A DNA stretch of 64,000 nt, taken from positions 1 to 64,000 of the forward strand of contig NZ_BMNZ01000006.1 of assembly GCF_014646815.1 (NCBI RefSeq), in the 5' to 3' direction. The translations under genes were made by a program, and so were the position numbers. This DNA comes from Terrabacter tumescens. GTDB taxonomy: Bacteria; Actinomycetota; Actinomycetes; Actinomycetales; Dermatophilaceae. A model generated the notes under the pieces. That model saw only the letters and a list, made by a program, of their open reading frames with translations. It searched no databases and was not told where the DNA came from. Each line of letters starts with the position of its first letter. Within the stretch, counting starts at the first letter, position 1. This document shows positions 32,129-45,054 of this stretch, in pieces.

Positions 32129-33385
32129 GTGCCCGTCGTCATCCCCCGGCGTCGCATCGCAGCCGTCGTCACCGGCCTCGCCGTCGCCCTCGTCCCGCCC
32201 AGCCTCGCGCTCACCAGCGCCGCCGGGGCGCCGGCCGCGGGCGCGCTGCCGGTCCCGCACGCGGCGGCGGCCCCCGCGCTGGTCGCCGCCCCGCTCACCG
32301 TCTCGCAGGCCGTCGCCTCGCAGACCGGCCAGAGCGCCACCGTGCGCGGCTACGTCGTCGGCCAGCCGACGGCCACGAGCACCGTCGTCCGGTCGAGCTT
32401 CCCCAACGACTACGCCCTCGCCATCGCCGACTCGGCCGCCGAGACGTCCACGAGCAGGATGCTCTACGTCCAGATCCCGTCGGCGTTCCGGTCCGCGTGG
32501 GGCCTGAAGAGCAACCCCTCCCTCATGGGCCGGCAGATCGACGTCACCGGCGCCCTGTCGGCCTACTTCTCCCACCCGGGCATGACGTCGACGACCGCCT
32601 TCGCCTTCAGCGGCACCTCGACCACGACCACGAGCCCCACGAGCACCACCACGAGCCCGACGACGAGCCCGACCGGCACCACGAGCCCGTACGACTCCAC
32701 CTACTACGCGTCGGCGATCGGCAAGACCGGCACGGCGCTGCACACCGAGCTGCACCGGATCATCTCGAGCGGCGTCACGACCCTGACCTACGACCAGGTC
32801 TGGACGGCCCTCAAGGACACCGACCAGGACCCGGCCAACAGCAACAACGTCATCGAGATCTACTCGGGCCGGTCCATCGCCAAGTCCGACAACGGCGGCG
32901 GCGTCGACCAGTGGAACCGTGAGCACGTCTGGGCCAAGAGCCACGGCGACTTCGGCACCGTCAACGGCCCCGGCACGGACGTCCACCACCTGCGGCCCGA
33001 GGACGTCACGGTCAACAGCACCCGCGGCAACCTCGACTTCGACCTGGGCGGCTCACCCGTCGCCCAGTGCACCGGCTGCCTGAGCGACGGCGACTCGTTC
33101 GAGCCGCGCAACGCCGTCAAGGGCGACGTCGCCCGGATGATCCTCTACATGGCGGTCCGCTGGGACGGCGGCGACGGCTTCGCCGACCTCGAGCCGAACA
33201 ACCTCGTCGGCAACGGCACGGCCCCCTACATCGGCCGGCTGTCGGTGCTCAAGCAGTGGAACCTGCAGGACCCGCCGGACGCCTTCGAGAAGCGCCGGAA
33301 CCAGGTCATCTTCGACACCTGGCAGCACAACCGGAACCCGTTCGTCGACCACCCGGAGTGGGTCACGGCGATCTACGGCTCCTGA
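32129..33385 (+). CDS. Secreted endonuclease I family nuclease
   Basis: 418 residues. Signal peptide with a basic start and hydrophobic segment (1-~35). An OB-fold-like domain beginning SVAQAV-type TVSQAVASQTGQSATVRGYVVG follows (about 57-165), then a Thr/Ser/Pro linker (about 166-192), then the endonuclease I catalytic domain to the end. The beta-beta-alpha-metal motif is WNREHVWAKSHG (about 261-272) with TDVHHLRPED shortly after. Predicted extracellular, non-specific DNA/RNA degradation for nutrient use. GTG 32129 has an AGGAG site. Plus strand, alone. Confidence 0.9.
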   Translation: MPVVIPRRRIAAVVTGLAVALVPPSLALTSAAGAPAAGALPVPHAAAAPALVAAPLTVSQAVASQTGQSATVRGYVVGQPTATSTVVRSSFPNDYALAIADSAAETSTSRMLYVQIPSAFRSAWGLKSNPSLMGRQIDVTGALSAYFSHPGMTSTTAFAFSGTSTTTTSPTSTTTSPTTSPTGTTSPYDSTYYASAIGKTGTALHTELHRIISSGVTTLTYDQVWTALKDTDQDPANSNNVIEIYSGRSIAKSDNGGGVDQWNREHVWAKSHGDFGTVNGPGTDVHHLRPEDVTVNSTRGNLDFDLGGSPVAQCTGCLSDGDSFEPRNAVKGDVARMILYMAVRWDGGDGFADLEPNNLVGNGTAPYIGRLSVLKQWNLQDPPDAFEKRRNQVIFDTWQHNRNPFVDHPEWVTAIYGS

Positions 33386-33425
33386 GCCTCGCCGGCCTCC
33401 CGCCGACCCCCGCCCCCTGCCGAGG

Positions 33426-33463
33426 CGGCCGTGCTCACGACGTCTGGTCGATGAGCACGGCCG
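33426..33463. terminator. Convergent terminator hairpin
   Basis: Perfect 12-bp inverted repeat CGGCCGTGCTCA (33426-33437) / TGAGCACGGCCG (33452-33463) with a 14-nt loop. It spans the stop codon of the peptidase gene and lies ~40 nt beyond the stop of the convergent endonuclease gene, so it probably serves both. Confidence 0.65.
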
Positions 33464-35534
33464 TCTCCCAGGCCCACTCGCGCCAGAGGTCGTAGCGGCC
33501 CGAGCGGCCTCCGTGACCGGCCGCCATCTCGGTGCGGAAGAGGATCTGCGCCGGGTCGTCGACGCCGAGGTCCGCGTGCCGCAGCGCCGCGACCCACTTG
33601 GCCGGCTCGGTGACGTAGACGCGCGTGTCGTCGAGCCCGGCGGTCACGAGCAGGCTCGGGTGCCGACCGGGGGTGACGTTCTCGTAGGGCGCGTAGGACT
33701 TCATGAGGGCGTATGCCGCGGGGTCCTCGAGCGGGTTGCCCCACTCCTCCCACTCCACGACGGTGAGGGGCAGGCTCGGGTCGAGCACCGTGGTGAGCGC
33801 GTCGACGAACGGGACCTGGGCGTGCACGAAGCGGAAGCGCTCGGGGGCGAGGTTGACGACAGCACCCATGAGCAGCCCGCCGGCCGAACCGCCCTCTGCC
33901 GCAAGGCGGTCGGGGGCGACGACCCCGGTCTCGACGAGATGATCGGCGCAGGTCACGAAGTCGGTGAAGGTGTTTGGCTTGGACTGCAGCTTGCCGTCGT
34001 CGTACCAGGACCGCCCCATCTCGGACCCGCCCCGCACGTGGGCGATGGCGAAGACCCAGCCGCGGTCGAGGAGCGAGAGGCGCAGCACCGAGAACCACGG
34101 GTCGCTCGAGATGCCGTAGGCGCCGTAGGCGTTGAGCAGGCCCGGCGCGGTGCCGTCGCTCGGCACGTCGTGGCGGTGCACGATCGAGATCGGGATCCGG
34201 GTGCCGTCGGCGGCCGTGGCCCACTCGCACCGCTGCCGGTAGCGCCCGAGGTCGACGTCTCCGCGGACGTGCTGCTGCTTGAGCAGCGTGAAGGTGCGGG
34301 CGTGGACGTCGTAGTCCTCGACCGTGCGGGGCGTGACGAGCGACTCGTGCACGACCTGCAGCGTGGGGGTGGACGCCTCGGGGTTCACCCCGACGTGCAG
34401 GGTGCCGATCGGCTCCCCGACCGCGATGTCGTGGGCCTCCCCCAGACCGTTCGGCGCGGCCGGGTCGCGGAGCACGACGCGCACCCCGGTAGCGCCCTCG
34501 CGCCGCAGGGAGACGGCGATGAAGTCGTCGAAACCCTCTGCGCCCGTGACGTACTCGTCCTTCGTGGTGACCTCGAGGGGCACCCAGTCGTCCGCCGAGG
34601 TGCTCGTCACGGGAGCGGTGGCCAGCTCGAAGTTGACCCGGTTCGCGTTGTGGGTGACGAGCAGCTGGTCGCCGAAGGGCTCGATGTCGTACTCGACGCC
34701 CTGGCGACGCGGCGCGACCGTGCGCGGGGTGCCGAGAGGGTCGTCGGCATCGAGGATCCGGAACTCGCTCGTCGTCTTGGAGCCGATGGCGATGAGGACC
34801 AGGCGGTCGTCGCGCGAGGTGCCGACGCCGACGAAGAAGCGCTCGTCGGTCTCCTCGTGCACGAGCACGTCGGCGGAGGCGGGCGTGCCGACCTCGTGAC
34901 GCCAGACCTGGTGCGGCCGCCACGCGTCGTCCACACGCGTGTAGAAGAGGTGCCGGGCATCGAGGGACCAGGCCAGCGAGCCGCCGGTCTGGCGCACGGT
35001 GTCGTCCAGGACGGTGGCGTCCTCGATCCGTCGCACGTACACGTCGTAGCGCTCGTCGCCGACGACGTCCACGGCATACGCCAGCAGGTCGCCGGACGGC
35101 GACACTTCGCTCGCCCCGACGGCGAAGAACTCGTGGTCGCGCCCCTCCTCGTTCTGGTCGAGGAGGACCTGCTCGCCGGCGGGCGGCCGACCCCCGTCGA
35201 GGGTCGGGCGCCGCGGGTGCTCGGCGACCGCCACACGGGCCTCGACGGCGTACTGCTCCCCCTCGACGGTGCGCGAGTAGTACCACCAGCGGTCGTGGCG
35301 CACCGGCACGGAGAGGTCGGTCTCCTCGATGCGCGAGCGGAACTCCTCGAAGACCTGCTCGGCGAGCGGGCGCAGGTGCTCGGTCCGCTCGGTGGCGTAG
35401 GCGTTCTCGGCGACGAGCAGCTCGCGCAGCTCCGGGGAGTCCCGGTCGGCCATCCAGGCGTAGGGGTCCTCGAAGCGGTCACCGTGGTGCTCGCGGATGA
35501 CCGGGTCACGTCGGGCGGTCGGGGGACGGCGCAT
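33435..35534 (-). CDS. ptrB: Prolyl oligopeptidase family serine peptidase (oligopeptidase B-like)
   Basis: 699 residues. N-terminal seven-bladed propeller (about 60-400) opening with DPYAWMAD, and a C-terminal alpha/beta-hydrolase. Catalytic Ser about residue 550 in EGGSAGGLLMG, Asp in TAGLDDTRV, His in MAAGHGGRSGR. The GGSAGG nucleophile and overall length fit oligopeptidase B, which cuts peptides after Arg/Lys in the cytoplasm; there is no signal peptide. A TAGACT -10 ends 6 nt before the ATG at 35534. Confidence 0.92.
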   Translation of the reverse strand: MRRPPTARRDPVIREHHGDRFEDPYAWMADRDSPELRELLVAENAYATERTEHLRPLAEQVFEEFRSRIEETDLSVPVRHDRWWYYSRTVEGEQYAVEARVAVAEHPRRPTLDGGRPPAGEQVLLDQNEEGRDHEFFAVGASEVSPSGDLLAYAVDVVGDERYDVYVRRIEDATVLDDTVRQTGGSLAWSLDARHLFYTRVDDAWRPHQVWRHEVGTPASADVLVHEETDERFFVGVGTSRDDRLVLIAIGSKTTSEFRILDADDPLGTPRTVAPRRQGVEYDIEPFGDQLLVTHNANRVNFELATAPVTSTSADDWVPLEVTTKDEYVTGAEGFDDFIAVSLRREGATGVRVVLRDPAAPNGLGEAHDIAVGEPIGTLHVGVNPEASTPTLQVVHESLVTPRTVEDYDVHARTFTLLKQQHVRGDVDLGRYRQRCEWATAADGTRIPISIVHRHDVPSDGTAPGLLNAYGAYGISSDPWFSVLRLSLLDRGWVFAIAHVRGGSEMGRSWYDDGKLQSKPNTFTDFVTCADHLVETGVVAPDRLAAEGGSAGGLLMGAVVNLAPERFRFVHAQVPFVDALTTVLDPSLPLTVVEWEEWGNPLEDPAAYALMKSYAPYENVTPGRHPSLLVTAGLDDTRVYVTEPAKWVAALRHADLGVDDPAQILFRTEMAAGHGGRSGRYDLWREWAWETAVLIDQTS

Positions 35535-35540
35535 TCGCGC

Positions 35541-35546
35541 AGTCTA
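35541..35546 (-). promoter_or_regulatory. Candidate -10 element of ptrB (leaderless)
   Basis: TAGACT on the minus strand, 6 nt before the ATG and with no Shine-Dalgarno sequence between. Same hexamer and spacing class as hisD and dnaE. Confidence 0.5.
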
Positions 35547-35559
35547 GGTCGGCGCGGAC

Positions 35560-35605
35560 GACGAGCGGAGCCCGGTGGGCCGTGGCCCGCCGGACGCCGC
35601 TCGTC
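35560..35605 (-). terminator. Terminator after the ExeM-like nuclease gene
   Basis: GACGAGCGG (35560-35568) pairs with CCGCTCGTC (35597-35605); inside it CCGGTGGGCC pairs with GGCCCGCCGG (one G-U pair, tight loop). The composite stem begins 28 nt past the nuclease stop and separates it from ptrB. Confidence 0.65.
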
Positions 35606-35633
35606 ACGCCGCTTGGGCGCTGTCAGGAGGTGG

Positions 35634-39047
<3,414 letters not shown>

Positions 39048-39174
39048 GGATTTCCTCCCTGGGACCGGCTCTTCCGCACGGTCTGCGGGTCACCCTAGAC
39101 CGCGGTCGACCGTCTCGCGCGTCGAGATGCCTTCGGGATCCTGAACGCCGGATGACATCGCAACGACGCGTTCG

Positions 39175-40161
39175 TCACTGCTCCGGCGCGGGGCCCGCGT
39201 CGAGCGGCCACGGGCCCGGCCAGCGTGCCAGCCGCCGGCGGGTGACGAAGCGTCGCGGCGTGCCGTCCACGGGGTCGTCGAAGGACAGGACCGCCGCGAG
39301 CAGCTGCAGGGGAGCGCTGAAGTCGTCGAGGGCGACGTCGCGCTCGACCGGGTAGAGCGGGTCGTCGACGATGGGGATGCCGAGGCCCTGGAGCTGGCAC
39401 CGCAGCTGGTGCGTGCGCCCGGTGCGCGGCGTCAGCCGGTAGAGCCCGAGGTCCTCCTCCCCCGGGCGTCCGGCACCGGACGCCCGGCCGACCAGCTCGA
39501 CGAGCGTCTCGGCGTTGGGTTCGGCGCCCTCGACCTCGTGAGCCTGGTGCGTCCCGTGCTCCTTGACGAGGTGCGTGCGCCGGACGAGCGGCAGCACGAG
39601 GTCCTCGCGGAGGGGCGCGACGGCGAGGTACTCCTTGTGCGCGAGCGCCGCGGCGAAGACACCCTGGTAGGCGCCGCGCCACCGCTGCTCGGTCGTGAAC
39701 ATCAGCACGCCCGCCGTCGACCGGTCGAGGCGGTGGGCCGGGGTGAGGCGGCGCTCCCCCGTCAGGACCCGGGCGCGGGCCAGGGCGCTCTGCACGACGT
39801 GCCGGCCGCGAGGCATGGTCGCCATGTCGTGCGGCTTGTCGACGACGACGATCCGCTCGTCGCGGTGCAGCACCACGAGCTCCTCGGGGTGCACGACCTC
39901 CTCCGGCAGGTCACGGTGCGCCCAGACCGCCGACTGCGGCACGAACGGCGCGTCAGGTGCCACGGCGCGGCCGTCGGCGTCGACGAACTCTCCCGCCGCG
40001 AGCATCCGGTCGACGTCGTCGGGCGTCAGCCCCGGCGCGAGGCGCTCGACGAGGTGGTCCCGCAGCGAGACCCACGGGCCGGCCTGCGGCATGCGGAAGC
40101 GCTGGGCGTCAACACCGTGGCGCGGCGGCAGCGGCGATGGTGGGACCGGGCCGCGGGCCAC
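39175..40161 (-). CDS. RluA-family pseudouridine synthase
   Basis: 328 residues from GTG 40161, one base after the stop of the upstream gene. An S4-like N-terminal part (LRDHLVERLAPGLTPDDVDRML, seen in 30-60) is followed by the catalytic domain: HRLDRSTAGVLMF holds the catalytic Asp, and LTPRTGRTHQLRCQL and PIVDDPLYP are the other family motifs. It isomerises uridine in rRNA or tRNA; the site cannot be predicted. It is distinct from rluD further right. Confidence 0.9.
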   Translation of the reverse strand: MARGPVPPSPLPPRHGVDAQRFRMPQAGPWVSLRDHLVERLAPGLTPDDVDRMLAAGEFVDADGRAVAPDAPFVPQSAVWAHRDLPEEVVHPEELVVLHRDERIVVVDKPHDMATMPRGRHVVQSALARARVLTGERRLTPAHRLDRSTAGVLMFTTEQRWRGAYQGVFAAALAHKEYLAVAPLREDLVLPLVRRTHLVKEHGTHQAHEVEGAEPNAETLVELVGRASGAGRPGEEDLGLYRLTPRTGRTHQLRCQLQGLGIPIVDDPLYPVERDVALDDFSAPLQLLAAVLSFDDPVDGTPRRFVTRRRLARWPGPWPLDAGPAPEQ

Positions 40162-40162
40162 G

Positions 40163-41278
40163 TCAGGTGCTCCGGTCGGCCGGCCCGACGCGTACGACCT
40201 CGGCCTCGGTGCCCAGGAACGTGCCGTAGGCAGCGGCCGTCGTCTCGACCTCGCGCCACCGGCGCGTCGACAGCTCGGCGAACGGCGAGACCTCGATGAC
40301 GACGTGCGCGCGCTTCTGGACGCGGCGCCACGTGCCCGCGACCTCGCCGTCGACGACGAGGGTCGGCTTGAAGACCATGTTGCGGCCCGGCACGACCTTG
40401 ACGAAGTGCTCCGTGGGCAGACTGACGTCGCGCGACTTGAAGCCGAGGAGGAGCTCGTCCCACTGCGGCAGCAGGTGCACGCCACCGGGTCCCTCAGGGA
40501 CGTCTCGGGCGTCGACGTGCGTCAGCCACGTCTGCCCGTCGAGCTCCTCGCGCTGGATCCGGTCGTCGACGAGCGCGAGCGCCTCGCGGGTCAGCCCGAG
40601 CGGCTTCAGCAGCCAGCCGGCGAGGTCCTTCTCGGTGACGGGCCCGTGGCTGCGGACGTAGCGCTCGACCACCGTCGCCAGGCCTTCTTCGCGAGAAGGC
40701 TTGCGGGAGTGAGGAACCCACGTGTCGATGAGGACGAAGCTCGGCTGCTTGCCGATGATCGGGCCCTGGCAGATGAGTCCGCTCATGCAGTGGTGGCCGA
40801 TGAGGTGGTAGTTGCGCTGGCCGGTGGGGTCGATGCCGTGCTCGACGAGCAGCGCCGCGACCTCGGGCCGGCTCATCGGCTCGCGCAGGTGCTCCTCGAA
40901 GAGCCGACCGGCCAGCTCGACGTCACGCTCGGTGAGTCCCAGCTGGGCGAACCGGGTGGCCAGGCTCGTGCTGCGCGGCGCAGCGAGCAGCTCGCACATC
41001 CAGCGGGCGTCCTCGGCCGGCACCCAGTGGATCGTGCCGCGCATCGGCCAGGTGCGCACGACCTCACGGTCGCGCACGGCCTGCTCGACCTGCTCGAGGG
41101 TGAGGCCGGAGCGCACGCCGAGCGACCACGCGCCGCTCGCGTAGTCCTGGGCCTGCAGCGCCCCGAGCTCGCGGGCCACGTCGAGGGCGGAGACGGGGCC
41201 GCCGGCGTCGAGCCGGGGAGCGAGACCGAGCGCGGCCATGCGCGCCCGGCGCAGGCGGCGGCGGTCGCTCTCGCGCAT
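40163..41278 (-). CDS. Winged-helix DNA glycosylase, AlkZ/YcaQ type (HTH_42)
   Basis: 371 residues. The tandem winged-helix HTH_42 family includes AlkZ and YcaQ, glycosylases that unhook DNA interstrand crosslinks. The catalytic Q-x-Q motif is visible as LQAQDYASGAW (about residues 43-53), and MRGTIHWVPAED is another conserved block. Start ATG 41278, with GTG 41281 directly before it; 22 nt after dnaE. Coupled to the pseudouridine synthase downstream. Crosslink repair is inferred from family membership. Confidence 0.87.
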   Translation of the reverse strand: MRESDRRRLRRARMAALGLAPRLDAGGPVSALDVARELGALQAQDYASGAWSLGVRSGLTLEQVEQAVRDREVVRTWPMRGTIHWVPAEDARWMCELLAAPRSTSLATRFAQLGLTERDVELAGRLFEEHLREPMSRPEVAALLVEHGIDPTGQRNYHLIGHHCMSGLICQGPIIGKQPSFVLIDTWVPHSRKPSREEGLATVVERYVRSHGPVTEKDLAGWLLKPLGLTREALALVDDRIQREELDGQTWLTHVDARDVPEGPGGVHLLPQWDELLLGFKSRDVSLPTEHFVKVVPGRNMVFKPTLVVDGEVAGTWRRVQKRAHVVIEVSPFAELSTRRWREVETTAAAYGTFLGTEAEVVRVGPADRST

Positions 41279-41299
41279 CACGCCCGCATCACTCGCGCA

Positions 41300-44200
41300 T
41301 CAGCTGAGGCAGGCCGGACCGAGCAGGGCCTTGAGGTCGCCGAAGAGCGCGGACGTCGCGTTGACCCGCAGCGAGTCGTCGAGGGACATCAGCACCGAGC
41401 GGCCGGGCTGGGTCAGCTTGACCTGCACCTCGGTCGCGCCGGGGTGCTCGCCGAGCACCCGCTTGAGGCTCTCGGCGACGGCCGGCGTCGCCCGACCGAG
41501 CGGCAGCGTCAGCACGACGGGCCCGCGCGGCCCCTCCTTGATGTCGGGGATCGTCAGCTCCTGGGCGAAGATCGAGATCGAGTCGTCGCGGGCGCTGATG
41601 CGGCCCTTCACGGCGCACACGGTGTCCTGCGCCAGCATCGTGGAGTAGGTCATGTAGGCCGACGGGAAGAAGAGGCACTCGATGGCGCCGTCGAGGTCCT
41701 CGACGGTGGCGATGGCCCAGAGGTCGCCCTTCTTGGTTCGCTTCAGCTGCAGGCTCGTGATGAGACCGGCCACGGTGACGGGCGTGCCGTCGGCCTTGGG
41801 GTCGTCGCCCATGAGCGAGGCGATCGAGGTGTCGGCGTGCGTGGCGAGGATGTGCTCGATGCCAAAGAGCGGGTGGTCGCTGACGTAGAGGCCGAGCATC
41901 TCGCGCTCGAAGGAGAGCAGGCTGGCCTTGTCCCACTCGAGCGTGGGCACGGGCGGCAGTCCGTCGAAGGCGCCCGGCCCGTCGGCGGCGCCGGCGTCGG
42001 TGTCGTCGCCGAAGCTGCCGAAGAGGCTGTCCTGGCCGATGGCCTCCTGCTTCTTCACCTCGACGAGGGCGTCGATGTAGCGCTCGTGCACCTCGACCAT
42101 GCCGCGGCGGCTCTCGCCGAGCGAGTCGAACGCGCCGCCCTTGATGAGCGACTCGATGGTGCGCTTGTTGCAGACGACGGCCGGCACCTTGGAGAGGAAG
42201 TCCTTGAACGAGGCGAAGGCGCCCTTCTCCTCGCGGGCCTTGACGATCGCCTGGACGACGGGGAGGCCGACGTTGCGGATGGCGGCGAGGCCGAAGCGGA
42301 TGTCGGTGCCGACGGCGGCGAAGTTGGCGATCGACTCGTTGACGTCGGGCGGCAGCACCTTGATGCCCATGTGCCGGCACTCGTTGAGGTAGAGCGCCGA
42401 CTTGTCCTTGTCGTCGCGCACGCTCGTCAGCAGGGCCGCCATGTACTCGGCCGGGTAGTTGGCCTTGAGGTAGCCCGTCCAGTACGACACGAGGCCGTAT
42501 GCCGCCGTGTGCGCCTTGTTGAACGCGTAGTCCGAGAAGGGGACGAGGACACCCCAGAGCGCCGCGATCGAGGCCTCGTTGAAGCCCTGCGACTTCATGC
42601 CCTCGGAGAAGGGGACGTACTCGGCGTCGAGGACCTCCTTCTTCTTCTTGCCCATGGCGCGACGGAGCAGGTCGGCGTTGCCGAGCGTGTAGCCGGCGAG
42701 CTTCTGGGCGATCTCCATGACCTGCTCCTGGTAGATGACCAGGCCGTAGGTCATCCCGAGGATCGGGTCGAGGGCGTCGATCATCTCCTGCTGGAGCTTG
42801 CCCTTCAGCTGGGGGTCGAGCGGGACGACCTCCTGCTTGCCGTTCTTGCGCAGCGCGAAGTTCGTGTGGGCGTTGACGCCCATCGGGCCCGGTCGGTAGA
42901 GCGCGAGGGCGGCGGAGATGTCCTCGAAGTTGTCGGGCTGCATGAGGCGCAGCAGCGAGCGCATGCCGCCGCCGTCGAGCTGGAAGACGCCGAGGGTGTC
43001 ACCGCGGCCGAGCAGCTCGTAGGTGGCGCGGTCGTCGAGGGTCTTGGACAGCTCGTCGAGGTCGATGTCCTCGTCGCGGTTGAGCTTGATGTTCTCGATG
43101 GCGTCGTCGAGGATCGTCAGGTTGCGCAGCCCGAGGAAGTCCATCTTGACCAGGCCGAGCGACTCGCAGCTCGGGTAGTCGAACTGCGTGATGATCTGGC
43201 CGTCCTGCAGGCGGCGCATGATCGGGATGACGTCGACGAGCGGCTCGCTGCTCATGATGACGCCGGCCGCGTGCACGCCCCACTGGCGCTTCAGGCCCTC
43301 GAGGCCGAGCGCCGTCGCGACGACCTCCTGGGCCTGCGGGTCCTCGTCGTGGACGACGCGGAAGTCGCCGGCCTCGTTGTAGCGCTTGGAGTCGGGCTTG
43401 AAGACGTCGGCGAGCGGCATGCCCTTGCCCATGACGTCCGGCGGCATCGCCTTGGTGAGCTTCTCGCCCATCGCGAAGGGGTGGCCGAGGACGCGGCTCG
43501 CGTCCTTGAGGGCCTGCTTGGCCTTGATCGTGCCGTACGTGACGATCTGGGCGACGCGCTCCTCGCCGTACTTCTCCGTGACGTAGCGGATGACCTCACC
43601 GCGCCGGCGCTCGTCGAAGTCGACGTCGAAGTCGGGCATCGACATGCGCTCGGGGTTGAGGAACCGCTCGAAGATCAGACCGTGCGGCACCGGGTCGAGG
43701 TCGGTGATGCCCATCGCGTAGGCGCACATCGAGCCGGCGCCCGAGCCACGGCCCGGGCCGACGCGGATGCCGTTGCGCTTGGCCCAGTTGATGAAGTCGG
43801 CGACGACGAGGAAGTAGCCGGGGTAGCCCTTGGAGACGATGACGTCCTCCTCGAAGGCCGCCTGCTTGCGGGCGTAGTCCGGCACCCCTCCGGGGAACCG
43901 GCGTGCGAGGCCGGTCTCGACCTCCTTGATGAACCACGAGGTCTCGTCCTCGCCCTCGGGGCAGGGGAACCGCGGCATGTAGCGGCCCTCCCCCTCGGTG
44001 AAGGAGACCTCGCAGCGCTCGGCGATGAGCAGGGTGTTGTCGCACGCCTCGGGCAGCTCGCGCCACAGGTGGCGCATCTCCTGGGCGGACTTGAGGTAGA
44101 AGTCGTCGGCGTCGAACTTGAACCGGTTGGGGTCCATCAGCGTCGAGCCGGACTGGACGCACAGCAGGGCCGCGTGCGCCTTGGCGTCCTCGGCCCGCGT

Positions 44201-44893
44201 GTAGTGCAGGTCGTTGGTGGCCACGAGCGGCAGCTTGAGGTCGCGCGCGAGCCGGATGAGCTCCTTCTGCGTGCGCCGCTCGATGTCGAGGCCGTGGTCC
44301 ATCAGCTCGACGTAGACGTTCTCGTTGCCGAAGATGTCGCGCAGCTCGGCCGCGACCTCGCGGGCCTCGTCGTACATCCCGAAGCGCAGCTTGGTCTGGA
44401 TCTCGCTCGACGGGCAGCCCGTCGTGACGATGAGGCCCTTGCCGTAGGTCGAGAGCAGGTCCCGGTCGATGCGGGGCCACTTCGTGTAGACCTGGTCGAG
44501 GCTCGCGATGGAGCTCATCCGGAAGAGGTTGTGCATGCCCTGGTTGTTCTGGGCGAGCATCGTCATGTGGGTGTACGCGCCACTGCCCGAGACGTCGTCG
44601 CGGCCGCCGTCACCCCAGCTGATCTTGGTGCGGTCGGTGCGGTGCGTGCCGGGGGTGATGTAGGCCTCGACGCCGATGATCGGCTTGACCCCCGTGCCCT
44701 GCGCCTTCTTCCAGAACTCGTAGGCGCCGAACACGTAGCCGTGGTCGGTCGTCGCGAGTGCCGGCATGCCCATCCGCGCCGCCTCGCTGAAGAGGTCGCC
44801 GATACGGGCGGCCCCGTCGAGCATGGAGTACTCCGTGTGCACGTGGAGGTGCACGAAGTTCGGGTCGTTTCGCGGGGCGGCTTCGGTCGACAT
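41300..44893 (-). CDS. dnaE: DNA polymerase III alpha subunit
   Basis: 1197-residue replicative polymerase. N-terminal PHP domain (HLHVHTEYSMLDGAARI at the start, TTDHGYVFGAYEF), the catalytic palm with MPDFDVDFDERRR carrying the Asp ligands, and the PHP-to-OB order ending with helix-hairpin-helix and OB domains (VTVAGLITSLQLKRTKKG). DnaE1 type, not PolC or the short error-prone DnaE2. ATG 44893; an upstream in-frame extension is not conserved. A TAGACT -10 lies 8 nt before it. No proofreading domain, as expected for DnaE. Confidence 0.97.
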   Translation of the reverse strand: MSTEAAPRNDPNFVHLHVHTEYSMLDGAARIGDLFSEAARMGMPALATTDHGYVFGAYEFWKKAQGTGVKPIIGVEAYITPGTHRTDRTKISWGDGGRDDVSGSGAYTHMTMLAQNNQGMHNLFRMSSIASLDQVYTKWPRIDRDLLSTYGKGLIVTTGCPSSEIQTKLRFGMYDEAREVAAELRDIFGNENVYVELMDHGLDIERRTQKELIRLARDLKLPLVATNDLHYTRAEDAKAHAALLCVQSGSTLMDPNRFKFDADDFYLKSAQEMRHLWRELPEACDNTLLIAERCEVSFTEGEGRYMPRFPCPEGEDETSWFIKEVETGLARRFPGGVPDYARKQAAFEEDVIVSKGYPGYFLVVADFINWAKRNGIRVGPGRGSGAGSMCAYAMGITDLDPVPHGLIFERFLNPERMSMPDFDVDFDERRRGEVIRYVTEKYGEERVAQIVTYGTIKAKQALKDASRVLGHPFAMGEKLTKAMPPDVMGKGMPLADVFKPDSKRYNEAGDFRVVHDEDPQAQEVVATALGLEGLKRQWGVHAAGVIMSSEPLVDVIPIMRRLQDGQIITQFDYPSCESLGLVKMDFLGLRNLTILDDAIENIKLNRDEDIDLDELSKTLDDRATYELLGRGDTLGVFQLDGGGMRSLLRLMQPDNFEDISAALALYRPGPMGVNAHTNFALRKNGKQEVVPLDPQLKGKLQQEMIDALDPILGMTYGLVIYQEQVMEIAQKLAGYTLGNADLLRRAMGKKKKEVLDAEYVPFSEGMKSQGFNEASIAALWGVLVPFSDYAFNKAHTAAYGLVSYWTGYLKANYPAEYMAALLTSVRDDKDKSALYLNECRHMGIKVLPPDVNESIANFAAVGTDIRFGLAAIRNVGLPVVQAIVKAREEKGAFASFKDFLSKVPAVVCNKRTIESLIKGGAFDSLGESRRGMVEVHERYIDALVEVKKQEAIGQDSLFGSFGDDTDAGAADGPGAFDGLPPVPTLEWDKASLLSFEREMLGLYVSDHPLFGIEHILATHADTSIASLMGDDPKADGTPVTVAGLITSLQLKRTKKGDLWAIATVEDLDGAIECLFFPSAYMTYSTMLAQDTVCAVKGRISARDDSISIFAQELTIPDIKEGPRGPVVLTLPLGRATPAVAESLKRVLGEHPGATEVQVKLTQPGRSVLMSLDDSLRVNATSALFGDLKALLGPACLS

Positions 44894-44901
44894 CGTGGAC
44901 G

Positions 44902-44907
44902 AGTCTA
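44902..44907 (-). promoter_or_regulatory. Candidate -10 element of dnaE (leaderless)
   Basis: TAGACT on the minus strand, ending 8 nt before the dnaE ATG, without a ribosome-binding site. The 147-nt gap up to rluD has a weak hairpin CGCGCC/GGCGCG near 44984-45003 that may end the rluD unit. Confidence 0.55.
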
Positions 44908-45054
44908 AGCCTCCCCGCGGACACTCCTCGCGTGTCGGGACAGGGTGTCGGACCGGGGTTGCGACGGCCACCCGGTACCCCGCTCACGCGCCCCCCGAAG
45001 GCGCGCTGACGGCATACGCCATCGGGCTTCACCCTCAGGTCGAAGGTGCAGGTC

